A stretch of DNA of 64,000 bases from Lentzea jiangxiensis. Lineage in GTDB: Bacteria; Actinomycetota; Actinomycetes; Mycobacteriales; Pseudonocardiaceae. Position numbers and translations under genes: made by a program. The DNA lies in contig NZ_FNIX01000012.1 of the NCBI RefSeq assembly GCF_900104175.1, positions 62,001 to 126,000 of the forward strand, read 5' to 3'. The notes below the pieces were generated by a model that had not been told where the DNA came from, did not search any database, and saw only the letters and a program-made list of their open reading frames with translations. Positions 1-7,720 of this stretch are shown piece after piece (position 1 is the stretch's first letter; each line of letters opens with the position of its first letter).

Positions 1-1771
1 CTCGCCGCAGCAGAGGTACCGGTGCCTCCCTGACCACGACGACGCCGGCGAGGGCCGCCCGCAGCCAGCGCGGCGTGCCGTCCGCCGGCCGCACGGTCCA
101 GGCGAGCAACGGCACGATCCACAACGCGCACACCGACACCACGGCCAGGACCGGGGTGGACAGGCCGTTCAGCACCGGCATCCCCGCGGCGACGGCGGAC
201 AACACCGGCGCGTGGTCCGTGGCAGGACCGCCCAGGCCCCGTACGAGCAGGTCCCGAACCTGATCGGTACCGATCGGCGTGCCGCGCGTGTACACCGTGC
301 CGTTGCTCTGCCACCAGACGAACCACGACGACAACGCCAGCCAGGCGGCCCCCAACGCGGCGGCCATCACCGGCCACGTCGTGCGTCCCACGACGGCCCA
401 AAGTCGCGCGCACTGACCGATCCACCACACGAGCCCCGTGCCCGCCAGTACGACGAGCAGCAGGAACTCGGGGTGCGGGGGCAGCCATTCGGTCACCGCG
501 ATCCGGTTCAGGAACAACTCGCCCACGGCGAGCCCTGCCCCGAACCACAGGCCGATGCGCCACCCCGGCGGCGCGGGTCGCGAGGTTCGCACCGAGTGCA
601 CCACGGCTCTCCACAGCGCGATACCGATCACCCCGACGACGAGTGCCGACGACACCAACGTCAGCGCCTGACCCGTCGACTCGCGGAGCAGACCGCCTCT
701 GGCCAGGTAGGGCGCCACGTACGACAGCACTTGCGCGTTCACCAGGGTCGCGGCGACGCCGGTGAGGAACATCGGCAGTGCCCGCAACCCGAACAGCTCC
801 CCGGAACCTGCCACCGCGGCCCGCCGGAGGTCCGACCGCGGGTGGGTGCGCCACAGTTCGACGAACGACGCTGCCCACCGCCTCGCGGATGCGGGTGCCG
901 TCGTGGTCCAGATGCGCGTGGCCGCGCCCCACCGGGCCGCGGCGAGATCGGCACACACCTCCCGGCTGCGCAGCACGTCCGCACGCGCCAGGTAGACCAG
1001 CAGCACCAGCAGCAGCACCAGGAGAATCCGGCGTGCCTGGATCGGCTGGTCACCCGACCACCAGGTCGGCTGGGCGAGCGTCACGGCTGTCCACACCGCG
1101 TACGGCACCAAGACCGCGCCGAGGAACATGCGCCACACCGCAGTGGTGATGTAGTGCAGGGTGACATCGCCGTTGCGGATGTGCGCCAGTTCGTGGAGCA
1201 CCACACCCCGGAAGTGCTCGGGATCGGTGGTGGCGCTCAGCAGCAGTGTGGCGCTGAGCCGCAACGTGGGCCGCCGGTTGCTCCCGTACACGACCACGCC
1301 CTTGGTCGGATCCACCACCAGCCGCGGCGTCCTGACCAGTCCCGCGGTCGCGACCGCCTCGGCGACCAGCCTGTGCGCGTCGTGCGTGTCGCCAAGTGGC
1401 TTCACCCAACGTGAACGCGCCCGCCACGCGGGTATCGCCCGGAACAGCACGGCGGCGCCGAGCAGCACGACGAGCGGCCATCCCAGCACCACCCACCACG
1501 GCGGCTGCGGTTGATGACGAGCCACGCACTCGTCGTACGCCGGCATCTGCTGGAGCAACACCAGCTGAACCTGAAGGGTGCTCGCGTCGGGATCGGCACC
1601 GCCCGCCAGCAAGCACCCCACGTCGTCCGATCCCGAGACGCCACTGGCGACCTCGCTCATCATCGAGCCGCTGGCGACGAACAGCAGCACCATCAGCAGC
1701 ACGAAGCGGACGGTGGTGCCCGCACCGATCACGCGTTCGTCCGCGCCTGCCGAGACCGGCTCCACCGTCAC
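1..1771 (-). CDS. M48-family integral membrane metalloprotease, partial (3' end beyond window)
   Basis: Reading leftward from a GTG at 1771 (GGGGGT about 5 nt upstream), the frame stays open to base 1, giving at least 590 residues. It starts with two hydrophobic segments (about residues 22-36 and 93-113). The zinc-protease motif VLHELAHIRNGDV follows, with the HExxH at residues 193-197, and downstream LRSREVCADLAAARW is the expected third metal ligand region. At least seven more hydrophobic segments follow. This is the layout of M48/M56-type membrane proteases, which cleave membrane or envelope proteins; the substrate is unknown. The frame was read directly from the reverse strand because no stop lies in the window. 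The M20 peptidase gene lies 127 bp upstream in the same direction. Confidence 0.82.
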   Translation of the reverse strand, partial: MTVEPVSAGADERVIGAGTTVRFVLLMVLLFVASGSMMSEVASGVSGSDDVGCLLAGGADPDASTLQVQLVLLQQMPAYDECVARHQPQPPWWVVLGWPLVVLLGAAVLFRAIPAWRARSRWVKPLGDTHDAHRLVAEAVATAGLVRTPRLVVDPTKGVVVYGSNRRPTLRLSATLLLSATTDPEHFRGVVLHELAHIRNGDVTLHYITTAVWRMFLGAVLVPYAVWTAVTLAQPTWWSGDQPIQARRILLVLLLVLLVYLARADVLRSREVCADLAAARWGAATRIWTTTAPASARRWAASFVELWRTHPRSDLRRAAVAGSGELFGLRALPMFLTGVAATLVNAQVLSYVAPYLARGGLLRESTGQALTLVSSALVVGVIGIALWRAVVHSVRTSRPAPPGWRIGLWFGAGLAVGELFLNRIAVTEWLPPHPEFLLLVVLAGTGLVWWIGQCARLWAVVGRTTWPVMAAALGAAWLALSSWFVWWQSNGTVYTRGTPIGTDQVRDLLVRGLGGPATDHAPVLSAVAAGMPVLNGLSTPVLAVVSVCALWIVPLLAWTVRPADGTPRWLRAALAGVVVVREAPVPLLRR

Positions 1772-1898
1772 GCTTACCCCCGCACGTCCCCCTGGTCGTG
1801 CGAGTCAGTGTGAGGTCCGCGCGGCCCAGGCGAGCCGGTTCGGAGCCATAACACCCCAATAGGTCAGAGACCCGTCGAAGTGGCTCCGGAACTCGCTG

Positions 1899-3167
1899 TC
1901 AGCGGGTGCCGACCGCGCGGAGGGTGGCGAGGACCAGGGACCGGGTGACCGTGACGACCTCGCTGACGGAGACCTGTTCCTGAGGACTGTGGGCCACCCG
2001 CACGTCGCCCGGTCCGTACTGGAGGGTGGGGATGCCCTCCCCCGCGTACAGCCGCAGATCGCTGCCGTAGGGAGCGCCCTGTTCGGAGGGGCGTCCGGTG
2101 CCGGTGACGTCGGCGTGCGCCTCACCCACCAGGGCGGCCAGAGGATGCCCCACCGGCAGTCGGCCGCTGGCGAACTGACCACCGGGCCACGTCACGACGG
2201 CCGGGTGCGCCCGCAGCCAGGGGTGCGCGGCGCACGCCTCGGCCACGCACGCTTCGAGTTCGGCCCGTGCGCGAGCCGGGTCCTCCCCCAGTGCCACGCC
2301 CAGCCGTCCCTCGGCCACCAGCAGGTCGGGCACGGTGCTGGCCCAGTCACCGGCCCGGACCGTGCCGATCGACAGCGGGTACGGGATCTCCCAGGCGGTC
2401 ATCAGCGGGTCGGTGTCGGCGTTGCGACGCGCCTCCAGCCGGGACAGCGCCTGGTGGATGGGCAGGTAGGCGTCGATGGCGCTGACCCCGGCGTAGCGGG
2501 TGCTGCCGTGGGTGGCCTGTCCTGCGACCTCGATGCGGAACGTAAGGGCGCCGGCGTTGGCGACCATGAGCGCGCCGCTGGTCGGTTCGGCGATGATGCA
2601 GGCGTCGCCGGTGTGCCCGCGCCGCAGCGTGCCGAACGCCCCGAGCCCGCCGTCCTCCTCGCTGACGACGAAATGGGCCGCGACCTGGCCGTTCAGCTTC
2701 GTGCCCGCCGTCCGGACCGCGCTCAACGCGGCAAGGACCGCCACCACGCCGGCCTTCATGTCGCACGCGCCCCGGCCGTGCACGACATCGCCGTCCACCC
2801 GTGGCCGGAACGGATCGCCCTTCCACTGCGCGAGGTCACCGGGCGGCACGACGTCGACGTGTCCCTGCAGGACCAGCGACGGACCATCGCCCTGTGTCCG
2901 GGTGCTTCCGACCAGCCCCCACGCCTCGGTGCGCGGAGCCTCGCCACCGGGGAAGTCCGGGTGCGACCGCAGGGCGGGCAGGTCCATCGACCACAGGTCG
3001 ACGTCCAGGTCCAGCCGCTCCAGGTGCTCGGCCAGCACGTGTTGCAACTCGGACTCCGCTGCGGTGCCCGTCACGCTCGGCACCTCCAGCAGGTCCAGCA
3101 GGAGCCGGCCGATCGCCGCCTCGTCCACCGCGGCCAGCGCCGCCGCCTCTACATCGTTGATCGTCAC
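1899..3167 (-). CDS. M20-family metallopeptidase / deacylase (ArgE/DapE-like)
   Basis: A 422-residue zinc amidohydrolase of the M20 family, which cleaves N-acyl amino acids or dipeptides in the cytosol. Visible motifs in order are LQGHVDVVPPGD (metal His103, Asp105), GRGACDMKAG (bridging Asp136), VVSEEDGG (catalytic Glu and metal Glu, 170-171), IIAEPT, and a C-terminal RVAHSPQE with the last metal His. The proposed GTG start at 3167 has no clear ribosome-binding site, so it could be leaderless; a GTG 13 codons in is the alternative. It is divergent from an Lrp-type regulator, which suggests control by an amino acid. The exact substrate (acetylornithine, succinyl-diaminopimelate, dipeptide) cannot be read from the sequence. 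Confidence 0.85.
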   Translation of the reverse strand: MTINDVEAAALAAVDEAAIGRLLLDLLEVPSVTGTAAESELQHVLAEHLERLDLDVDLWSMDLPALRSHPDFPGGEAPRTEAWGLVGSTRTQGDGPSLVLQGHVDVVPPGDLAQWKGDPFRPRVDGDVVHGRGACDMKAGVVAVLAALSAVRTAGTKLNGQVAAHFVVSEEDGGLGAFGTLRRGHTGDACIIAEPTSGALMVANAGALTFRIEVAGQATHGSTRYAGVSAIDAYLPIHQALSRLEARRNADTDPLMTAWEIPYPLSIGTVRAGDWASTVPDLLVAEGRLGVALGEDPARARAELEACVAEACAAHPWLRAHPAVVTWPGGQFASGRLPVGHPLAALVGEAHADVTGTGRPSEQGAPYGSDLRLYAGEGIPTLQYGPGDVRVAHSPQEQVSVSEVVTVTRSLVLATLRAVGTR

Positions 3168-3290
3168 GAGCCGGAGGTTAAGATCGGTCAGGCAGCGCAA
3201 ACAATCCGCAAAAACCGCTTTAAACAGTTGTTTCTTGCAAATCTGGAGCGGCTCTGGCGGTTCTTTGCGCGAGAACGGATCCTCTTGCTC
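3168..3290. promoter_or_regulatory. Divergent promoter region with Lrp-type operator candidates
   Basis: This AT-richer 123-bp gap separates the M20 peptidase and Lrp genes. It holds an inverted pair GCGCAAA (3195-3201) / TTTGCGC (3264-3270), further CGCAAA-like words near 3207, and the palindrome TTGCAA at 3235-3240. Several half-sites spread over about 75 bp is the usual look of a region wrapped by an Lrp/AsnC octamer. Assignment to the adjacent regulator is inferred. Confidence 0.5.
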
Positions 3291-3728
3291 ATGGACGCCA
3301 TCGACGAAGCGATCATCCGGTGCGTAGTGCGCGACGCCCGCGCCACCTACGCCGAGATCGGCAAGGCGGCCGGGCTGTCCCCGTCCGCCGCCAAGCGACG
3401 ACTCGACCGCCTCGTCGCGACCGGCGCGATCCGCGGGTTCAGCGCGGTGGTCGACCCGCAGGCGATGGCCTGGCACACCGAGGCGTTCGTGGAGATCTAC
3501 TGCACGGGCAACCCGACCCCGGCCGCGCTGCGCAAGGCGCTCGACGACATCCCGGAGGTCATCGACGCGTGCACCGTCTCCGGCGCGGCCGACGCGATGC
3601 TCTACATGCTGGCCAAGGACATCCCGCACCTGGAACAGGCGATCCAACGGGTGCGTTCGACCACTCTCGTTGAACGCACCGAGAGCGCCATCGTGCTGTC
3701 ACGGCTGCTCACGAGGCCACGTCTCTAA
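3291..3728 (+). CDS. Lrp/AsnC-family transcriptional regulator
   Basis: A 145-residue protein of normal Lrp length. The N-terminal AsnC-type winged helix reads DEAIIRCVVRDARATYAEIG and continues into GLSPSAAKRRLDRL with the recognition helix, then GAIRGFSAVVDPQAM. The C-terminal half (from about residue 65) is the alpha-beta RAM effector domain, with AFVEIYC, VIDACTVSGAADAMLYM and the final TTLVERTESAIVLSRL strand. The start is the ATG at 3291, where Lrp homology begins. It is divergent from the M20 peptidase, and an amino-acid ligand controlling that gene is a reasonable guess. The 3' end overlaps the broken MarR gene by 30 bp on the other strand. Confidence 0.9.
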   Translation: MDAIDEAIIRCVVRDARATYAEIGKAAGLSPSAAKRRLDRLVATGAIRGFSAVVDPQAMAWHTEAFVEIYCTGNPTPAALRKALDDIPEVIDACTVSGAADAMLYMLAKDIPHLEQAIQRVRSTTLVERTESAIVLSRLLTRPRL

Positions 3729-4041
3729 CGGCTCAGACGCAGGGTTCGTCTCGTCTGCGGCGTTGTTCATCCTCTGCAGGAACGTCGCCACGACCTCGAG
3801 GTCCTCGGGCGACGTCGTGCGGAGGACTTCGGCGATCTCGGCGCCGGCACGTCCGATGAACTCCTGGGCGCGGTCCCGAGCGGCGGGCGTCGGACGCAGC
3901 GTGACCCGGCGGCGGTCCGCGCTCTCCCGGCTGCGCGTGATGTGGCCTGCGGCTTCGAGGCGGTTGAGCAGGATCGTCGTCGCACCGGTCGTCATGCCGA
4001 TCTGCCGCGACAGCTGAGCGGGTGACAGCGGCGCGTCCAAG
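3699..4041 (-). pseudogene. MarR-family regulator, 5'-truncated
   Basis: The reverse strand encodes a MarR winged helix without its N-terminal dimerisation helix: APLSPAQLSRQIGMTTGATT, then LLNRLEAAGHITRS and the wing RESADRRRVTLRPTPAARD, followed by the C-terminal helices. About 114 residues remain, whereas MarR proteins have about 140-160. Homology stops abruptly near 4041, where a Tn3 transposase remnant begins on the opposite strand. An ATG at 4052 lies inside the transposase remnant, so a shortened product could in principle be made, but the missing helix normally forms the dimer interface. The gene once faced the SnoaL-like gene at 4302. Confidence 0.72.
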
Positions 4042-4193
4042 GGCCGCCACACCCTGGCCCGGCGGATCTTCTTCGGCCATCGAGGCGAACTGCGCCAGCA
4101 CTACCGCCAGGGGATGGAAGACCAGCTCGCGCCCTCGGCTTGGCCCTGAACGCCGTCGTGCTGTGGAACAGCCTCTACATCGACATTGCCGTG
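4042..4193 (+). pseudogene. Tn3-family transposase remnant (C-terminal piece, frameshifted)
   Basis: In frame from 4042 the strand reads GRHTLARRIFFGHRGELRQH and then YRQGMEDQL, the conserved C-terminal block of Tn3-family DDE transposases. One base appears to be missing near 4129-4130. After shifting frame the text continues ALGLALNAVVLWNSLYIDIA, which is again a Tn3 transposase block. The match ends near 4193. About 50 residues of a roughly 1000-residue protein survive, with no terminal inverted repeat or resolvase visible, so it is inert. It sits where the MarR gene loses its 5' end. The family call is from memory of the conserved block and was not searched. Confidence 0.75.
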
Positions 4194-4266
4194 CGAACTG
4201 CCCACGTCTGTCTTGGCTGGGCCGTGACGGTCCCCACCCTTGTTCGTCGGCGGTCTCCCGGCTAGG

Positions 4267-4288
4267 TTTGTTATTGTTCAATCACTAA
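4267..4288. promoter_or_regulatory. MarR-type operator upstream of the SnoaL-like gene
   Basis: TTTGTTATTG (4267-4276) and CAATCACTAA (4279-4288) form an inverted repeat matching at 8 of 10 positions with a 2-bp centre. It lies 13 bp before the ATG at 4302, in an AT-rich island between divergent genes. Its size and composition fit MarR-family operators. If so, the operator has outlived its local regulator. Confidence 0.5.
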
Positions 4289-4301
4289 CCAAGGAGCGAC
4301 C

Positions 4302-4769
4302 ATGAACGCCAGCCCGACCCGCGAACTCACCCCCGCTCAGCACGCCCTGGCAGAGCACCTGCGGTTGGTGTCCTCCGGCCAGATCGACGAGTGGATCGAG
4401 CTGTACGCCGCGGACGGCACGGTCGAGTTCCCCTTCGCTCCCGCCGGTGTGCCTACCCGGGTACAGGGACGCGAGGCGCTGATCGCCCACATGCGCGGCT
4501 TCCCGCAGACCTTCGACGTGAAGTTCGTCGACGTGAAGTTCATCGAGACGACCGACCCCCGCACTGCGGTCGCCGAATACCACTCGGAGGGAAGCGTCCT
4601 CAGCACCGGCAAGCCGTATGAGCAGACGGTCATCACGGTGATCCGCCTCGACGAGGCGGGCCTGGTCGAGCGGTTCGTCGACTACTGGAACCCTCTCGTG
4701 GTCATCGAGGCCATGACCCCCGACCAGGCCGCCAGTGGCCAAGACGTGTCGTGGCCCGCAGGGCGCTGA
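4302..4769 (+). CDS. SnoaL-like / NTF2-fold protein
   Basis: A 155-residue protein with a strong AAGGAGCGACC ribosome-binding site. The sequence follows the SnoaL/NTF2 pattern: an N-terminal helix (AQHALAEHLRLVSSGQIDEW) followed by IELYAADGTVEFPFAP, GREALIAHMRGFPQTF, and strands ending VERFVDYWNPLVVIEAM. The fold forms a small-molecule pocket found in polyketide cyclases, isomerases and many proteins of unknown role, so the reaction cannot be assigned. The direct repeat VKFVDVKF in the middle is encoded by a duplicated GACGTGAAGTTC word. It is probably controlled from the palindrome just upstream and may now be derepressed. Confidence 0.78.
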   Translation: MNASPTRELTPAQHALAEHLRLVSSGQIDEWIELYAADGTVEFPFAPAGVPTRVQGREALIAHMRGFPQTFDVKFVDVKFIETTDPRTAVAEYHSEGSVLSTGKPYEQTVITVIRLDEAGLVERFVDYWNPLVVIEAMTPDQAASGQDVSWPAGR

Positions 4770-4801
4770 TCCCGATTCGACGGGGTGGAAGACTGGCAGA
4801 C

Positions 4802-5404
4802 ATGCCCGCCCCCGGCTCCAGCGTGAAAAGCGATCAACGCCGTCGAGTCGTGCTGGACGCTGCCGTGGCCTGTTTCGCGCGCAAGGGTTACTACGGCACG
4901 ACAACCAGTGAGATCGCCGAACGGGCCGGAATCTCTCAGCCCTATGTCTACCGCCTCTTCGCCAGCAAGGAGGCGCTGTTCGCCGGTGCCGTCCTCCACG
5001 TGTCCGAGCTGCTCTCGGACGCTCTGACCGGAGCCGGCGCCGGCACCGATGAGGCCGGGCCGCCCCGGCAGGCGGAGGGGGTGATGCGTGCGATCCGGTC
5101 CGCCTACAGCACCCTGATCCAGGACCGGGACGTCATGCGGTTCCTCATGCAGGCCAGTTGCGCAGTTGATGAGCCGCTCGTGGCCGAGGCGGTGCGCACG
5201 TGCTACGCCCGGCAGGTCGAACTCGTCAGTGAGCTCCTGAACCACGACGACGCTGCGGTCCGGCACTGGTTCGGCGCCGGCATGCTCGAAAATGTCACGC
5301 TGACCCTCGGCCTGGCCGACGTCGACGAGCCCTGGGCACGGACCCTCAGCGGGCAACGGTCCCGATCGGACAGCGGTAACTCCGCCCGCCAGGTTTCGCC
5401 CTAG
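4802..5404 (+). CDS. TetR/AcrR-family transcriptional regulator
   Basis: A 200-residue TetR regulator. The DNA-binding domain covers about residues 10-58: RRRVVLDAAVACFARKGYYG, TTTSEIAERAGISQPYVYR and LFASKEALF. The rest is a helical ligand domain ending in MLENVTLTLGLADVDEPW, a frequent ending in actinobacterial TetR proteins that accompany transporters or oxidoreductases. The ATG at 4802 is chosen because homology starts there. It begins 32 bp after the SnoaL-like gene on the same strand, so the two may be co-transcribed. No recognisable target lies directly downstream, only a degraded fragment. Confidence 0.85.
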   Translation: MPAPGSSVKSDQRRRVVLDAAVACFARKGYYGTTTSEIAERAGISQPYVYRLFASKEALFAGAVLHVSELLSDALTGAGAGTDEAGPPRQAEGVMRAIRSAYSTLIQDRDVMRFLMQASCAVDEPLVAEAVRTCYARQVELVSELLNHDDAAVRHWFGAGMLENVTLTLGLADVDEPWARTLSGQRSRSDSGNSARQVSP

Positions 5405-5581
5405 CTTCCACCGCAAGGGCGGGACATGCAGGCGGCCTGCCGGTATCCCACTTCCTTCTGTCGCCGAGCCCGAGCCGGGCGCGCCCCCTATGACCGCGCC
5501 ATAACCAGGGATCTGTGCTCCACGCACTCCTTGCTTTGGGCTGCCCCGACCTACCGCTGAAAACCGTTCCGATCCTCCCCG

Positions 5582-5734
5582 GATCCCTACCCGCGCACGC
5601 GACTCGGCCCGGGCCTGACCCGCGTGGTCAACAAGGTGATGACGTCACGGCTGCTCGCCCCGCCGACCGAGAAGATGACCCAGGTCGCCGACACGTACCA
5701 GGAACTGCCGCCGATCGCGGCGGCGCACCACTGA
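5582..5734 (+). pseudogene. Possible 3' gene remnant
   Basis: A short frame ends at TGA 5732-5734 and reads RLGPGLTRVVNKVMTSRLLA then PPTEKMTQVADTYQELPPIA. It has coding-like composition, whereas the DNA upstream of 5582 does not, and no start codon or ribosome-binding site can be placed. It looks like the last 40-50 residues of a lost gene that once followed the TetR gene. I do not recognise the family. Confidence 0.3.
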
Positions 5735-6339
5735 TCTGCTGATCACTACCGTCCTCGACCACGGGGTGCGCGAGCGCGCCGCTGGTGCGGCGGTGCGGTC
5801 GCACCCGAGCCAGTACTCAGCGCGCCGGTATGGAACCGATGCGCGCAGCCCGCTCAGGCAGCCGGGCGCGGGTTCACGCGGGTGGCGGGAAACCCGTGGT
5901 GTGGAGCCGCGAGGGTCGTTCTGATTGCCGCCTCGCAGCGTCCGTGACCGCAGACCACATCGCGTTTACATCACGGCTTAATGTCCTCCGCAATACCGGG
6001 TAACGATCCAGCTGACCCAGCGATGAAACCCACACTTCCGGTTCGACATCGGCCTTGTGAGTCTCCGCTGGAGTTTTGTCATGATTGTATTCAAAGGCGA
6101 GATTCGCAGCCCTGATGACATCGAATATTCCTCGCGACCAGGCTCGCTGGCTGCGCGGACGCACCCAGCCGAACGCCGCACGGCAAAATCCGGACGCCTT
6201 TCCGGTCACTCCACCGGACACATGCGCATGCAGGAGGCGTGGCGAGGAAACGAGCCGCCATCCTGTGGCTTGTTTTTGTCATGTTGTCATCGCAGGTTCT
6301 TTTCGCTGCGAAGCTGGCGCGGTGCGGAACGGGGATGCA
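5735..6339. other. Gene-free stretch and promoter region upstream of the 6340 gene
   Basis: About 600 bp with no supportable gene. Composition is less GC-rich than the surroundings, and the frames on both strands show no recognisable protein. Near the right end is a T-rich patch with a direct repeat TGTCAT-GT-TGTCAT (about 6278-6291), likely the promoter area for the gene starting at 6340. A 115-codon reverse-strand frame (5874-6221) has no ribosome-binding site or familiar motif and was not called. Confidence 0.5.
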
Positions 6340-7353
6340 GTGATCATCAAGGTCAGGGACGAGATCCGCAGGCTCAGGGCAGGGCACGGCGTACTGGCGC
6401 CGAACCTGGCCGAACGGCTGGGTCCGCACCTGCGGGCGCTGTGCGGGCTGAACCAGGACGCCGCGCAGTTGCGCGCCACGCTCGTCCAGCACCTGCTGGC
6501 GTTCGCGGGTGGCCTGCCGCAGGAACGCCAGGACGTCCTCGCCGTCAGCCTGGCGATCGACTGCGGGGTCGAGCACCTGGCCCACTTCACCGATCGGGTC
6601 GACCACCTGGCCGCGCTGCTCAGCGTGAGCACGAGGACGGCGCTGCGGCGGATCGGCGAGGCCGAGCAGGAACTGGCCGGGGAGATCGCGGCGGAGCTGA
6701 CCAGGAACCGCGGCGGTACGCGGTTCGTCAACTCCTACTACATCAGCGAGTACCGGGTGATCGTCGACAACACCGCGGCGCACGCCGACCCGGCCACCGT
6801 GTCGGTGTACCAGGAACGCGAGATCGTGTGCGTGCAGGACGGGCTCTCCGAGATCCCGATCCGGTTCGAACTGCCCGAGCACATAGACACCCCGAACCCG
6901 AGGTTCTCCGCTCACGTACGGCACGGCGGGCGCGTCACGTCACTGCGGCGTCCCTCGTCCACCGGCTTCGAGCTCGTGGTGGGCCTGCCGGCGCCGCTGG
7001 TGAGGCGGCAGGCCCACCGCTTCGGGCTGAGCTTCGTCTTCCCGGCGGAGGTGGTCAGGGCCCACCACGTGATCACCGGCGAGGTGACGATCCGTCGCTT
7101 CCAGCTCATCCTGAAGTTCCACCCCGACCACCCGCCGATGTGGATCAGGCGGGTGGAGGGCGAGGACGTCCGCACGCTCGACGCGTTCGCCCTCCACACC
7201 GCGCCGCACGGGATGTTCCCGCTCGACGCGGTGGGCGAGGCGAACCTGGCTTTCGACCACCTCAACCCCCACCTGGCCTACGGCTGCCAGTACCGGTGGG
7301 GCGAGGTTCCCGTCAGCCGCGCCGCTGCGAGCGGCGAGGACGGCGCGGGGTGA
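6340..7353 (+). CDS. Uncharacterised protein with N-terminal helical HTH-like region
   Basis: A 337-residue protein without a family I can name. The GTG at 6340 is chosen because GGGGAT lies just upstream and the DNA 5' of it does not look coding; a GTG at 6322 is possible. Residues 1-120 are helical and charged (VRDEIRRLRAGHGVLAPNLA, then LSVSTRTALRRIGEAEQELA), a pattern seen at the N-terminus of actinobacterial regulators and signalling proteins. From about residue 125 the chain is strand-rich, with NSYYISEYRVIVDN, IPIRFELPEHIDTP and FQLILKFHPDHPPMWI, which may be a ligand-binding or sensor domain. It has no signal peptide or membrane segment. It stands just upstream of the shared-motif genes and may belong to the same unit. 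Confidence 0.72.
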   Translation: MIIKVRDEIRRLRAGHGVLAPNLAERLGPHLRALCGLNQDAAQLRATLVQHLLAFAGGLPQERQDVLAVSLAIDCGVEHLAHFTDRVDHLAALLSVSTRTALRRIGEAEQELAGEIAAELTRNRGGTRFVNSYYISEYRVIVDNTAAHADPATVSVYQEREIVCVQDGLSEIPIRFELPEHIDTPNPRFSAHVRHGGRVTSLRRPSSTGFELVVGLPAPLVRRQAHRFGLSFVFPAEVVRAHHVITGEVTIRRFQLILKFHPDHPPMWIRRVEGEDVRTLDAFALHTAPHGMFPLDAVGEANLAFDHLNPHLAYGCQYRWGEVPVSRAAASGEDGAG

Positions 7354-7537
7354 TCGCCGTGGCGAAGACCTTGAGGAGCTTCGCCGTCGCGAGCAGCGCG
7401 ATCCGCAGCGACACGACCAGGATCGAGTCGCGGTGGCTGCAGACCAGAACCCACATCGCGAAAGCGATGCAGATGTAAGGGGTCGCACTTCCGCCGGTTT
7501 CGACGGAAACCCAGTAGCCCTCGGTCTTGAACTCCAT
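7313..7537 (-). CDS. Small two-helix membrane protein
   Basis: A 74-residue protein starting at ATG 7537 with a good GAGGTGA ribosome-binding site. Two hydrophobic stretches, YICIAFAMWVLVCS and ILVVSLRIALLATAKLL, are followed by a very basic tail (ITPRRPRRSQRRG), so the C-terminus is probably cytoplasmic. It is convergent with the gene at 6340 and overlaps its 3' end by 41 bp. I do not recognise the family. Its placement between the 6340 gene and the shared-motif genes is suggestive only. Confidence 0.5.
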   Translation of the reverse strand: MEFKTEGYWVSVETGGSATPYICIAFAMWVLVCSHRDSILVVSLRIALLATAKLLKVFATAITPRRPRRSQRRG

Positions 7538-7594
7538 GACTTCACCTCTGCACTTCGTCGGACTAGGACGAGGCAAAGGCTGAGTTCAATTTCC

Positions 7595-7619
7595 GCGTCC
7601 CGGTTTCCCGCCGGGACGC
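7595..7619. promoter_or_regulatory. Perfect 9-bp hairpin in the 5' region of the shared-motif genes
   Basis: GCGTCCCGG (7595-7603) pairs with CCGGGACGC (7611-7619) around a 7-nt loop. It lies 100 bp upstream of the start at 7721 and behind the divergent small membrane gene. No T-run follows on either side, so an operator or RNA structure is more likely than a terminator. Confidence 0.4.
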
Positions 7620-7654
7620 ATTTCGGGAAACTGCAGGTGCGTGCAATGGAAGAG

Positions 7655-7674
7655 GTGTCCGAGTGGTCGGACAC
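7655..7674. promoter_or_regulatory. Perfect 8-bp palindrome upstream of 7721
   Basis: GTGTCCGA (7655-7662) and TCGGACAC (7667-7674) flank a 4-bp centre, 46 bp before the ATG at 7721. A related word GTCGGAC recurs at 7683-7689. It is a good operator candidate for the HTH protein encoded next, or an RNA hairpin in the leader. Confidence 0.45.
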
Positions 7675-7720
7675 CCGGACGAGTCGGACGGCTTCCGCCC
7701 GGCTGGAGAAGAGGTGAGTG

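Noticed and set aside
1050..1859. A 269-codon reverse frame over the M48 gene
   Set aside because: Arg/Gly-rich shadow of the real protease frame, which carries the HELAH motif.
3168..3647. Upstream extension of the M20 peptidase across the Lrp gene
   Set aside because: The open frame is the antisense shadow of the Lrp coding sequence; M20 homology starts just after 3167.
5874..6221. A 115-codon reverse-strand frame in the gene-free stretch
   Set aside because: No ribosome-binding site, no recognisable motif, and codon use unlike neighbouring genes.
6085..6339. Extended N-terminus for the gene at 6340 starting at ATG 6085
   Set aside because: The added 85 residues are non-coding in character and cross the probable promoter; GGGGAT before GTG 6340 is better.
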